From contig JALIZF010001210.1 in NCBI GenBank assembly GCA_029948255.1, forward strand, positions 62,001-126,000: a DNA stretch of 64,000 bases, written 5' to 3'. Below the pieces are notes generated by a model, which was given only the letters and a program-made list of their open reading frames with translations, did no database searches and was not told the DNA's origin. This DNA is from Telmatactis stephensoni (lineage: Eukaryota > Cnidaria > Anthozoa > Actiniaria > Isophelliidae). This document shows, in pieces, positions 26,160 to 41,700 of the stretch; position 1 is the stretch's first letter; each line of letters begins with the position of its first letter. Both the position numbers and the translations under genes were made by a program.

Positions 26160-27978
26160 AGCTACACAGAGTAGAACGACGTCGAAACAGGTGTGAGGTA
26201 ATCGGCCGGAATCGTACTCGGGACCTCTCGCGTCAGAAAGCTGCGAACTATATCCAACTGAGCTACATTTGCTAGCTCTTTAACGGACGCAATATATACA
26301 AACACTGCCTTTACAATTCTAATAATGAGTTTTGGGGTCCTGTTTTGCCAAATGTTTGAAAGAGAATAGCGAGTGAACAAGTGCGGGTTCCTTAGATACA
26401 ATAAGGGATGAATGGAAATCTTTTACGTCGTTTATATTTACAGTCTTCCGGGGGGGACTCCTATATATAAGAGGACGGGGATGCTCGTCGGAAATTTTGA
26501 AAATGACCCCTAAAAGGTACCTGAGTGGGAATGGCAACAATTGATTTCTACCCCTAAAAGGTACCAATTCAAAAACAATAAAGAATTAAAGAATTAATGA
26601 AACACTTTGTTATCGATGTGCTTTGAAGATTCAATTCAGATCATCGAAATTGTCCCTTTCATGCTTATTTTAGTTAGTTTATTCACCCTAAAACATTCCC
26701 TAAAAGGTACCAGCTATGTCTCTGGTAGTCCACCTAAGTCTGAGACACCCTAAAAGGTACCAGATGGCAGATTTTGACCCCTAAAAGGTACGACGAGCAT
26801 CCCCGTCCATTTACGATCGGAGTCCCCCCCCCCCCCCCGGGTTTCTATTACTAGTAGGAACCGATGGCGAATCAGAGCTAAACGGTGAGTGAAACTTCAT
26901 ACTTAAGCAATCATTATAATAGTATAATAAGGCAGGCTATGCGTAACTTTGTATAGTTAGTTGGTCTTAGTTGTCTTAGTTGACTCATCGTAGATAATCT
27001 ATTCTGACGAATTTTATTTTAATAACTAACTAGACGCATCATCGTGATTGTTCATATTACACAAATGCATAGTCTTTACTAATTTATGGCAGTCGCTAAG
27101 GCCCAAGAGTGTTTGAAAACATGTCAAGCGAATTTTTTCTTCATGCTATATCGCAAATTTTTCAAAACGCTTAAGTTAACCGTGATTCGGAAAAATTAAC
27201 CGTGAGTCGTGCAAAAGCGATTTTTTTAAGCGTGAGTCGTGACTGATACCCCCCATTGAGACCCTCTTTACAGTTGAATATATGGCATAACTCCTGCTTT
27301 GAATAAAGAGTTAATTTTATTGCAATGGGAATATACTGATGTTGGAATGCAATTCTTGGGTTGCATGTCATGTCACGGCAGCCATCTTGAATGAACACTT
27401 CAGCAAAAAAACCCTCTGTTTTCAAAAAAATATTGTAAAAAAAAGATAAGTTAAAACAAGATTGCTCATTAGCGTCTATTGTTTGTTCATCCAACATGGC
27501 TACCGGTTCTTTGTCTTTCGAATACCAAACGAATGGATGAAACCCAGCAAAAGGAATATGACTTATTCTCCTTGCATACTAATGGTATTCCCATCACATT
27601 GAAATTGCGAACCAGGGAACCGATAGTCTTTACATGCAGACTCTTGCAATAGACCTGATTGGAAACAGAATACAAAGTTGATACCCAATCCATATGACCT
27701 AAACACGCTTTTACACGTGTGGGATGCATTTTGTGCACTCGTATGGTTTGCTGCGCATGTTTCTGACATGAACTGCCATAATTCAACAACATCAATTTCT
27801 CAGTTATAGACATTTATGAAATTTCTATTTTCGAAAACCCACCAGTGTTAAATAAGTCATTCATCGGCCTTCAGCTCGTGGTTATGTCTGTATATTCACC
27901 CAATTGGGCTGCGCATTCGGTGAATATATCACATAACCCCTCTGCATGTGAACTCAGTCACATTCAGGCCGATAGCCC
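26160..27978. repeat. Dispersed repeat copy 2 with tRNA-derived head, holding an insertion
   Basis: Matches 13650-14880, including the tRNA-like head on the minus strand (about 26275-26188) and the ATCGGCCT...AGGCCGAT end. Relative to copy 1 it lacks the TA-flanked MITE at 26291 but carries about 820 extra bases at 26447-27270, part of which is the element listed next. Confidence 0.6.
26447..26843. mobile_element. MITE, CCCCTAAAAGGTACC family, copy 1
   Basis: Ends GGGGGGGACTCC and GGAGTCCCCCCC, then inverted arms with GGGATGCTCGTCGG / CGACGAGCATCCCC. The word CCTAAAAGGTACC is repeated five or six times inside in both orientations. Sisters lie at 29832-30222 and 31173-31526. The C-run at the right end is about 15 bases. 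No clear target duplication in this copy. Confidence 0.75.
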
Positions 27979-27980
27979 TG

Positions 27981-28163
27981 TACAAAATGAAATCACGCAA
28001 AAATATTTCACGCGTCACGCATAATTAAAAAATCTTAGTTTCACGTTCACAAAAAAATCAGTTGCTTTCACATGGACGCAAAAAGATTTTAGACCTTAAA
28101 TCACGTTTCACGTCAAAATAAATTAGCCATTCACGTTCCACGCAACAGGTATAGTGGACCCTG
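27981..28163. mobile_element. MITE remnant (CAGGGTCCCCTATACC family), reverse orientation
   Basis: Reads ACGCAACAGGTATAGTGGAC then CCTG at its right end; the left end is truncated at TACAAAATGAAATCACGC. It stands upstream of deaminase exon 1 copy C, in the arrangement that copy B would have had before its inversion. Confidence 0.7.
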
Positions 28164-28293
28164 ATGGTTACGCCAATCATTAACCTTCCTCTATACTCGC
28201 TTGTAAACCCATACCCATATCTCGTTCGCTTAGCAAGGTGAGCTATTTTATCAGGCTACAATTTCGACCCGTTCTTCGCAGCAGTGCTGTAAT

Positions 28294-28429
28294 ATGTCTT
28301 CTTATAAACCAACTGAAGAAGAGAAACAACGATTTATGAGCCGAGCAATCGAGCTCAGTAACGAGGGACCATCAAAGGGTTATGGCAATCCGTTTGGAGC
28401 AGTGATTGTAAAAGACGGTAAAATAATTG
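28294..28429 (+). pseudogene. Orphan deaminase exon 1 (copy C)
   Basis: Intact 136-base first exon (MSSYKPTEEEKQRF...GNPFGAVIVKDGKIIG) with start codon and GTGAGT donor in the usual phase 1. Intron 1 sequence follows, colinear with copy B up to the (AAC)n tract at about 29612. There it jumps into sequence matching the 3' flank of copy A (CGTCGGGACTTGACCCCAGT, compare 15392). Exons 2 and 3 are therefore missing by deletion. Because phase and donor are intact, it could in principle splice to exon 2 of copy D, 3.5 kb downstream, as an alternative first exon; otherwise it is a relic. Confidence 0.85.
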
Positions 28430-29576
28430 GTGAGTCGGTACCAGAGTGATTTTGTTTAACCCTTGGAAAAAGGTTCGCATTATAGTTAGAATTAGACTCT
28501 AAACGAATGTTTACTTTTGTTCTTATCAACTAGTACAAACTAAATATTCATCTTTCTTTCATGGGTTAAATAAAAGCACTCTATGTATGTGTTGGAGCAA
28601 ATTTTATAAGCCGATAGTATCTCACTTTTAATTGCAAGTTAGTTCCTCTTGCTTAGGCACTCGACGTTTTGCAGTACACATATACCGAAAATACCAAAGT
28701 TTTGATGTACTTCTTTGACCTTAAGCAACCAAAACAAAATATACTCTTTGTTTAACGAGGATATAACAGTAAAACTGAAGTTAACAAATCGAATTCGCTT
28801 TTTATGGTCTGTATTCTTATTGACAATAAAAATTGCGTCAGAAATGGGTCAGAAATGGAACTACGAGTGTAACGAGTGGTTTCACTGCAACGTTTTGATC
28901 ATTGGAGTCTGATGCAATCTTTATTGTCGATAAGAGCACAGGCCATAGAAAAGCGACTTCGATTTGTTTTTACCACAAAAACAGTTTTAAGACTTGACGC
29001 TGTCACTTTTACAAGACCGCGTGACTGTGTTTCGTGACCAACACGTGACTTCATTTCCATTGTTTGCCAAATCTTGCTCTCACAAAACTCAACTGTCCCC
29101 GTCCCCTTTGGATAGTCCTCTTGCATGTCCCCTGGAAATCCCCTAGATATCTCTGTTTTGTCCCCGTCCCCTTTGGACAATCATCTTGTCCCATGGATAT
29201 CATACACCAAAATAAACTAGAAGAATTGCTCTTTCAAGAAATGCCTGTTAGAATTTGTCCCTCTTTTTGGTACCAAATGTCCATTTTTGGGGTCCTGGCC
29301 GATGGACTATTATTCCCATCTTGTCCCCTTGTCGTCACATCCAGGGGACAAGGGGCCGGTTGTACGAAGGGTGAATAGCGCTATCCAGCGGATAAATCCT
29401 TATCCAGCGGATAAAATCTATACAAAATATATGCAGTGGATAACTCTTATCCGGTGGATAACTTTATCCAGCCGGGCCAAGGACAGTTGATCGAGGCCAG
29501 TCCTGGACATTGCTCGAAGAAAACTAACTTGAACTTTGCTGAAGCTGCATGCTGGAATCGACAAGAGGCAAAAACC

Positions 29577-29613
<37 letters not shown>

Positions 29614-29831
29614 TAAAAAACATCGGGAAAACGTCGGGACTTGACCCCAGTCTCCCCACGGTCACATATTCTTCAATTCTCGTCTATTAAACTGAATTCT
29701 ATAAAGGAAAATGGACTTCTCGCACTGTAATTGTAGTGTACAACAATAAGTGAGTATAAACAAAATAAAAATAAAATCGACAATATGTGTAGTGAAAGTT
29801 AGCACATGACCTGTCGAGACAGCAGACCATG

Positions 29832-30222
29832 CCCGGGGGGACTCCATTGTAAAAGGATCGGGTATGCTCGTCGGATATTTTCAAAAATACCCCTAAAAGA
29901 TACTGGAAGTCTTTTTAAAAGGGCGTGGATCCACGATTTTCAACCCCTAAGAGATACCAGCGATAACAAGCAAATTAATGAACATTTTTATTATTATGAC
30001 CACAAATTTGGACGGTCGACACGTTTTTGTTAGGCAAATTTCTTCCATTTTGAGAACACGATAATAAACAATGGGGTTTTTTGATACCCTAAAAGATACC
30101 AGGAAATACTAAAACTCTAAACTTCAATTTTAACACCCTAAAAGATACCAAATTGCTCATTTTCACCCATAAGAGATACGACGAGCATACCCGATCCTTT
30201 TACAATGGAGTCCCCCCCCGGG
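29832..30222. mobile_element. MITE, CCCCTAAAAGATACC family, copy 2
   Basis: Ends CCCGGGGGGACTCCATTGTA and TACAATGGAGTCC...CCCGGG. Directly flanked by AGACCATG (29824-29831) and AGACAATG (30223-30230), an 8-base duplication with one change. Internal words are CCTAAAAGATACC. It lies upstream of deaminase copy D. Confidence 0.8.
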
Positions 30223-30364
30223 AGACAATGAAAGGTTGCGTCATTAATTAACCTTTCCCTAGACTCGCTTGACAACCGATATCCCTGTGCGAGGGAAGCG
30301 AGCGAAAGGTCAGCTATTTTATCACCGAGGCTACATATCGACCCGTTCTTGTCAGCGTTGTAAC

Positions 30365-33347
<2,983 letters not shown>

Positions 33348-33475
33348 CTAGTAAACATAAATAAACATTTACACGTACAGAGAAGCAGTGATTTACAATA
33401 ACAACAAGGATGTAAAAGCATAAATGCAAGAATAGATAAATAAACAAAACAGTGTTTCACATCAATAGCGTAGTA

Positions 33476-33507
33476 CGGGGGGGGGGGGGAGGGGGGGCAC
33501 GGGGGAT
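33476..33507. repeat. G-run
   Basis: A nearly uninterrupted G tract (GGGGGGGGGGGAGGGGGGG) just beyond the 3' end of deaminase copy D. Confidence 0.8.
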
Positions 33508-34017
33508 TGCTGGAGAACGTTTCCCTAGCTCCATAAAATTTTGGGAGTTAATTTTCAAAACACAAAAGAAAAAAACGCAAAAGAAAAAAACACAAAAGAA
33601 AAAATACAATCGAATAGACGACTTTCAAAAATGACGGGCTCATTGTTCACGAGAACGAGGCCAAAGTACATCATGGTGTCTAAGTACATCCTGTAAAACG
33701 CACAGAAAATAGTTATATCAAAAGGAAGAGGAATACATCGTCTTTGATAGCAATAAAAGTATCGTCACGCTTATAGCTCTGGTAATAAGGCCTTTGTCGC
33801 CTCGTTCTCATGTACTAGGCCGCCAAGTTAAGTGAGTGAATCGAAAGTAAGGAAAACTGGGGTAAACATTTAAATATTTAAATATCTATTGAAAGTGTCA
33901 AATGCGAAGAGCTAATGCGAAATTCGCAAAAGAATGGCTCGGTCACGGGAAGCCCGAGTTAACGCTAGCTTATTGGGCTTCCAGTTATCAGTACATTTCA
34001 TATTTTCACATGATTTT

Positions 34018-34099
34018 CAGACTGTCGGAAATCGTTCGTTATACTTCATCGGCCCCCCCTTCGTGTAACGAAGAGGAACGAATGATCTCCGACCGTCTG
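34018..34099. repeat. 82-base imperfect palindrome
   Basis: CAGACTGTCGGAAATCGTTC pairs with GATCTCCGACCGTCTG and the AACGAA/TTCGTT words between them. The 94-codon frame crossing it is not convincing as a gene. Confidence 0.6.
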
Positions 34100-35780
34100 A
34101 TAATTCGGCTGAGTGATTATAAACGTATTTTCTCATGTCACAAATCAGACGCCCTCAGGGTGCGATGTTATCGATCTATGATGTAATGCTTCAGGATTTT
34201 CATGCATTTTTAAAACCATAGAATACGATCATAACAATTTGACACTCTTGACCGTTTATGGCGATTAAAGAAGGAAAATTTGATATGCTCGTAGCAGATT
34301 TAAATGGTTTATAACTATCAGCACTGATTTTGGGTCAGAAAAATTGTGTCCCCACCCCAATACTGTGAGTAAGGGGAGGTTTGGGTCCCCGTCGGAGAGA
34401 GGGGACGGGAAGAAGAGCATCAGAAGAGATTGACTAATTTACCACCATTATCAATCATGTGCTTGTAAAATATAATTAATATCAAGAATGCTTAAATATT
34501 TGTTGCGAAGCCACTAACGAGATTTCTTGATACCATCACAATTCGCTGTTCACGATCAGTCGAAATCAAGATTGGACTGTAAACCTTTTCAATTTTGCAT
34601 GTGTCGGAATCTTATCCCTCACTCATTTCTCTGTCTTGATATCGATAATGGATTGAATATCTTTTTCAATTTCCGTTTTCCTTGTCATTTGTCGGTCTCG
34701 TAATACCTAAATCCGTCATAGACAAGATCGATTATGCACAAGATACGTGATTCAGGATTTATGTGTGACACGAAGTAATTTTATACTGTATGTCTGCAAC
34801 TGTTTGCCTGACTGCAGGTTCTCTGGGAAGGGGAAATGGGGAAGGGAGAGAAAGAAAGGATAGAAGTGAGAGCTTCTTCCTTCTTCCCTTTCTCCTCTTC
34901 CCATTTCTCCTTTCTTACTCTCCCCTTCCTTCTCCAGAGCCTGTAGTTATGTGTAGGCTATAAATAAGTGAACATTACTTATTTTCATGCATTCAGTTAC
35001 TGAGCATGAAATTCTTCTCATTTTTATTCACATTTTTTTCAATTTTTTGTCCTTGATTTGAGCAAAAAAAATCATATTTTTTAGTAATTTTTAAAAAGAA
35101 TAATACTATTCTTTAGCAAGTGATGGACACGTAATACAGACAGATGAATGGATCACAATAAATACGTCTACTTAAATTTTAATGCTCCATTACGAGTAAC
35201 AAAACAATTTTTCTCGTGTACTGGTGATCATAAAACTTAGTCATTCTGGCTGCTTCCAGGAACATGACGTTAAGATATCATAAACAGATTGTAGTTTATC
35301 ACTCGTTAGCTTATAGGAAGTCTTTTGTATTTAAATATAGATCTTTGATCAGACTAAAGACTCTACATCCAGAACGACTTAATTATGCTAATGACTTCTG
35401 CAGCTGATCAGGAGGAACTTATATTTAACCTGAGAGAAAAAAAAAACAGGAAAAGCTTATATCCCAAATAATTGTACAGCAAAAAAATTGCAATTAGTTT
35501 TGTATTGATGTTGATTACATCAGTTAGGTGATCAACAAATTTACAAGGAAAAAATCGAAGCTAAATAGAATCCGGAACGGAGAAAATGTAGACAACAAAA
35601 ACATGCCCCACCCTCCATTCCAAACGATGTTTCCACCCTACCCCTGAGGGGAGCGTGTTTATGTGTCAAAGAAGATGGTGGCTTGCACACATGTTGTCAC
35701 GACTGAATCGATTTTGATGGGATTTTAAGCCGAAATTTGAGCCAAAAATGTGATTATATTACAAAGAAAGACATGCAGTA
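34100..35780. other. Spacer upstream of the PEAK-like gene
   Basis: AT-rich, no exon recognised. A purine tract (34829-34862, GGGAAGGGGAAATGGGGAAG...) is followed by its pyrimidine mirror (34875-34935). The last few hundred bases should hold the promoter and 5' UTR of the next gene. Confidence 0.45.
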
Positions 35781-38700
35781 ATGTCTGGTTGTACTAACTA
35801 TGCAGAGAATTTATGGAAAAAGGGGAAATGCTCCAACTGCTTTCGTTCCAAAGACGAGCATTTCATTGACACGAAAGATGGTCTACATCGTAATGGCGAA
35901 GACAGAGGATCGAAAATCAATTGCCAGGCAAAAAAGTTGACTTCTCAAACAAATGGGCACTCTATTGATAAAGGACAAGTATCTTCAAAGATCGGTGTTG
36001 ACGGAGGGGAATTTATTTTAAAGAAAACTTCAAACACTGCAAAAATATCTCGAACACAAGGCAACGAGTTATTCACAAAAACCAGACAGCAATATCAAAC
36101 TACCCATTCTAATTATAGCTCCAACGAAAAAAATACAACCTCTTTGAAAGGAAATATTGAAATGGAAGAATCAGTGGATAAGCCCCGACCTGTTCCCCGT
36201 CATAAACCTAGATCGCCGTCGAAGAACGGGAGTTTTGAGGAAGACATTTTGAAGTCGGCCAGTTGGATAGACGATTCTAAAATCCCCAACACTACAGCTA
36301 GTGAAACGGCAGATAACACAAGTAGATCAAATTCTAAGAGTACAGATATTCGTACAGAAAAGGACAAGCCAGGAAATACAGTTAATTCTAATTCAATACA
36401 AACAACTTCGAACAGGAAACTTCCTTCAAATGAGAACGGACGGACGACAATAGAAGGCGTGAAACCTGAGTCAAAGGACGAGCCGATCGATTCAAATATT
36501 AATGTTGACAATTTAAAATCCGTGTCTCCAACCGACAAACAGTCTTCTAAATATCCTAAAACTACCGTTGTTGACAAAAATGACGACGAGTATATGCCAA
36601 TGAACAAAAATGTCTGCAAGGATTCCAACGAAGACAGAAGCTTAGATCAAGCAAAGGTCGATATTATTAAGATTGCATCTCCGAACTCTACCGAGAAAAG
36701 TGACAGTCCTAAAGAGATTAAAAATAAGAATGACTTTATAGACAAAGTAAATAAACAAGAGAGTGATGAAAAGCGTAATAATATTAGTGTGGATTCTAAC
36801 AAGCCGTCAATCGTGGCCATTGAGGCGAAGACTGCTAATAGCCCTGACACGAAATCTTTAAATTCAGAACCTTGCTACGAAAATCGTCGAAGTGCAGAAA
36901 GTGAACGAAGCACATCAACCGGTTCTGATAATTCCCTAGGTAAAACCCCATTGAATTTCACTTCCCCGTCAGATAGACCTGAAAGCATTGCATTTAAAGT
37001 CCAAGTTGACATTGAAGAAGTTAGAGCATCTTCAATATTTGAAGACATAGTTGTTGAATCAAGTGGCAGCACATGTAACTCTAGTAGTACGAGTAATAGT
37101 GGTTCTATTGATGAAGCCGAGAGTAGTAACAGTCCAACAGGAAATTCAATAATGTCGAATAGTGTAAGCAAGCCATTTACCCCACCACCCATGTCAAACC
37201 CAGATGTTACCAAGCTTGTCGAAGGACCTTCCTATGCCAACTCGGGTGTTAAACCTCAAACCAAGCCATACAAAGTGGTAGATATAAGTGGTGGTTGTCT
37301 CGCTCCTGAACAGGATGCCGACGGCAATGAGATTCCACCCTTACCTCCTAAAGAAAAGGAACTTAATCGACAAAAAGAGACGTCGGGATCAGACCACTAC
37401 TACTATGAACCCCCAGATGATGTCGTACCTGACTACAAAAAGCTTACCCCCTTGAGTAGCGAACCCCCACCTCCTGTTGTTATAAAGAAAGATGGCCAGG
37501 GAGTTACTGTTCCTGCATCGCTTAAGTCTATGCCAGTGCCTAGACCAAGGTCACAGTTGCCATCCCACAGCTCAACACTCCCACGGCCTATACCAAGGGT
37601 AGCTAAACCAGCTAACGAAGCTAAGGCACCAGTAAATCGCCCTGTATCCCAAGGTGGGTAGCAAATAGTCATTCTAACTTTGTAACCTATATTTAGTTCC
37701 AGTATTAGAATTTTAATAGTTCATTCTTCATTGCAAGGGGTGTGGAATGGTTCCTACAAAAAGTAAGAGTCTTGGAAAATTTCAGTCAATATTTTCACCC
37801 TCTCAGAGTCTCAAAGTTTGAAAACAAAGGGAATCAGAGGAAAAGCTTCTCGAGCACGCAAAAAATATATCTCGTCTTGGGTCTCACAAAGTCTTGCCTT
37901 GACCACTCAATGCCTGTATTGTACATATTATTAGATGGATGATACCAACATTACAGTGTCATTATACAATGATATTATAATTGAAGGGTTTGCTGTGAAA
38001 ATGACCTAAGTGACTTTTTGATGGATGTTTTGAGATTAATTTTTCCAGCAGAGGAAAGTGAATTATACCATTTTATACCATTGAAAAAATATCATCAAAA
38101 AATAACTTAGGCCATTTTCACATTGAACCCTTCAATTGCCATCTGCACATGTTGGGTGGGTAAATTTATTTCTATTCAAAATATATGAGCCTAACTCTAA
38201 TATACGATATATTCAAGTTGGTTAGTAGTAGTTAACATTTTGCAATATCTACAACTCACTGAATTCATCAGAAAATAACCTACATGTAAAAACCTTCCAC
38301 GTGCTTTTAAAAACCTTCCTTCTCAAAGCACTTGGAAAGATAATGTATGTCTAGAGTGCTTAAGATAAGAATATTCTTTTTGTTCAAAGAGTAACTGTCT
38401 TTAAATATGAATAGAAGCCCTTTTGGAATACTGAAAGAGACAAATAGTCTAGAACCAAAAAGGGTGTGTTATCAGTGAATTAATATCTTATGTAATGTAT
38501 AATAGAGGTATTCTTTAAAAGGGTGGGAACTTGATATAAAGATAGAATTTTCCTTATCTGTACAAATAATTCACTGATATCTATACAGTATTTACATCAA
38601 GATAGTTTTCAGAGAAATACAATCTAAAAGGTTGTGTGATATCAAAAGGAAATGACAAAATTTGTTAGCATTTGATTGATCATTTCAAACATCAAGCCAT

Positions 38701-41700
38701 GAGTCAGAGTATGAATATTGAAAACTCTGGGAAGAACCAGCTGTTTAAGCTTAAATAATTACAACCAATAAATTACAATGTTTAGTTGTGCTATTTTGGT
38801 CGGTTGGAATCTAATTAAGTGTTCACACCTGGCCTTTGACTTATGTGTCACTTTGGAGTAAAGAAATGTGCTTCAATAATACTAGACTTCAATCAGAAAT
38901 CTAGGCCCTTTTGTTGTATTTGGACATTTTAAAAATGAAATCCTGTGTATTTGTGTAGATTTTTAATGACTATTTGTTTATTGAATGGAAATCAAAGTTG
39001 AAACCTTTCAGTGTGTTTGAAATTGTGTTGTCCTTGCTAATTGGTTGTACGTGTCAAAGCACTTAGATAAGATGGATATGTGTGTGATGGAATATAGTGC
39101 ATTGAAAGGGTTATCACTTAGATATAGATCAAGACAAAACAACCTTGGGCAACTAAGTGCTTTGAATATATTATGCTCTGAAATAATGTGCTGTATGGGT
39201 TGAAATTGAATTTAATAATGAATGGTTTCAGCAATTCTTGATTGATAAATTTACTAACTCATTGATTGATTTTTTGAAAGATTGATTAATTAATTGACTG
39301 ATTGATTCAATCAATCATTGGTTCTTTGATTAATTGATGTTGGATTAATATTCCAAAATGATCAATCAATCAATCAATCAATCATTGATTGATTGATTGA
39401 TTAATTCATTGATTTACTGTTTGATTCATTGATTGATTGATAATTTTGAATAATTACTCCAAAATCATCAATCAATCAATCAATCATTCAATCAATCAAG
39501 AATTTCTTAGTCTTGAAATCAATTTTGTGATTAATTAATATAAAAGGGGTTCATGAATGATTTATTCATTTGCATCACATTTTTACATCATCACAATTTC
39601 AAATGCTAATAGTTGGTTTGTTAAAAAGCTGCTTAAATGCTTGCCCACCCATACATGCAGCATTCATGTCATCTGATATAACTACTTGTGTTCAGTTGTG
39701 CCTTAATTAAGTTCATTTTGTTCCCCTGCAGAGAAGCTAACTCTTATTTAATATTCCTGCCAGCATAACTCCTACCATTTGTTTCCCTAAAAAATAAAAA
39801 GGGCTTTAGTATTATTTATGGCTGTTAATTCCCAGTTATTTGCTGTGTTAAATGCTTATTTTTGTTTTGATATTATGTTAATAGTTGACACACGAACAAC
39901 CAACACAGACGCCCCCAGGCCACCCTCCACAAGTTCCATACCTTCACGAAAACATCCAAGTGAATTCTCCCCACCCACCTCCCCCACGGGTAAACCAAAT
40001 TCACCTGAACGTAGCCAATCAAAAGGCAGCAATGCTTCTGTAGATAACAATAAGGACATAAAACCCAGACGTAGTGCCCCACCTCCACCTCCACTAGGTA
40101 AGTCAGGGTCTAGCTGCTGAGTTGTGAGGGGATATTTTTAGCAGGGTCCCCTATACCTTTTGCGTGAAACGTGAATGGCTGATTTATTTTGACGTGAAAC
40201 GTGATTTAAGGTCTAAAATCTTTTTGCGTCCATGTGAAAACAATTTCTGATTTTTTTTTGGTGAACGTGAAAGAGATTTTGTAATTATCCGTGACGTGTG
40301 AAAAGTCCAAATATTTTTTCGTGATTTCGTTTTGCAAAAGGATATAGGAGACCCTGTTTCTAGCTGTTTTAGGCTTTGAGTTGGCTAAGATTTAGGAGGT
40401 ATTATGTAGTTTATCGTTGGGAACCTAGGAGTATTACTGTAATTATATTGCTAATTGTTTCTCGCTCCAGAAAAATATATCCCTGGGAACGATGTCTGTT
40501 TGAACTTGTTCCGGAAGTAACAATTCATTATGACGTCGTGATAATAAACTATAATACTAGATGCTGATTGGTCGACCTGATCATGTCAACCAATCAGAAA
40601 CCTCCAGAACAAGCTCTAACAGACAACGCTGCCAGGGTTTTTTGTAGTAGTGAGAAATAAAACGAGCTGCAGCAAAGTACCCTGAATTTCCCGAGGATAA
40701 ATATAGTTATGTTTGAAATAGATGTACAAACATAGAAGTTAAATTCACTAGATTGCAGTAGTTTCAAATTCCACCACAAGAAAATTAATCATATAATGAT
40801 GAATACGAATTCAAAACCTAGGTAATTGCTTTTGACTGACCATTGGTGGGTCACAACAAAGTATCCTTCATTATCTGAGTTGTGATTTGTTTATATTATT
40901 GAACTCAACGATCTTTTAGAGATTTGCTCTCGTTAAAATATTGCTGTTATTTAGAATTTGTGGCTCGTCAACGTTTGATATTGAAGTGAGGCCAACGTGG
41001 AAATTCATATGCGCATGCGCACTGACCTTAAAGAGAAACAAAGTGCGTAATTGCATCGTTGATGAAAATCTATCTTCTCATGTGGAATTTAAGGAATATA
41101 AAGGAGAACTTAAAATATGATCACAAACATTTTACAAACTTTTACTATCGCTTATAATCGTACTTAACTTGTGTTCATTGAATTATTTTCCAGCCGTTGC
41201 TCACTCCACAGGACAGTCAAGCGCTAGATCACCAACAACTCCTACAGACCCTAAAAAAGACTCTCCCAAATCCAACCCTTCCCCCTCCCCCTCAAAACTC
41301 GACCAGCCATCACACCCTAGAAGCACCATCCAATCAGGTAAAGCCACCATAAAGAGAGCTTTGTCGTCATGGAAACGTCTTAGTGGGCGCAGGAAGAACA
41401 AGAAGAAGTTAGATATCAGTAGTCCTATAATGGTTAGTGAAGAGAGTGATAGCACAAGTCAAGGGGAGGACGATTTACGATCACGATCTACTAGTCCTGC
41501 CGTTTGTACCAGGGTGAGAAAGAGAGGGAGTACAATCATGGAGCAAGACTCGCCAGAAGAAACTTCTCCAGAGAGGAAGACACCAGAACCAGAGAACACG
41601 ACGTCTCCGTCTTTACCTGGTCGTACACCAGGGCGCTCATACCAGAATTTCCCCTTCTCAAAGAGTAACGTAGAGAAACCTGCTAAACCGGATCGACCGG

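Noticed and set aside
33902..34186. 94-codon open frame as a gene
   Set aside because: It runs across an 82-base palindrome, with no domain and no splice context.
36200..37672. Several 70-140 codon minus-strand frames
   Set aside because: Antisense shadows of PEAK-like exon 1.
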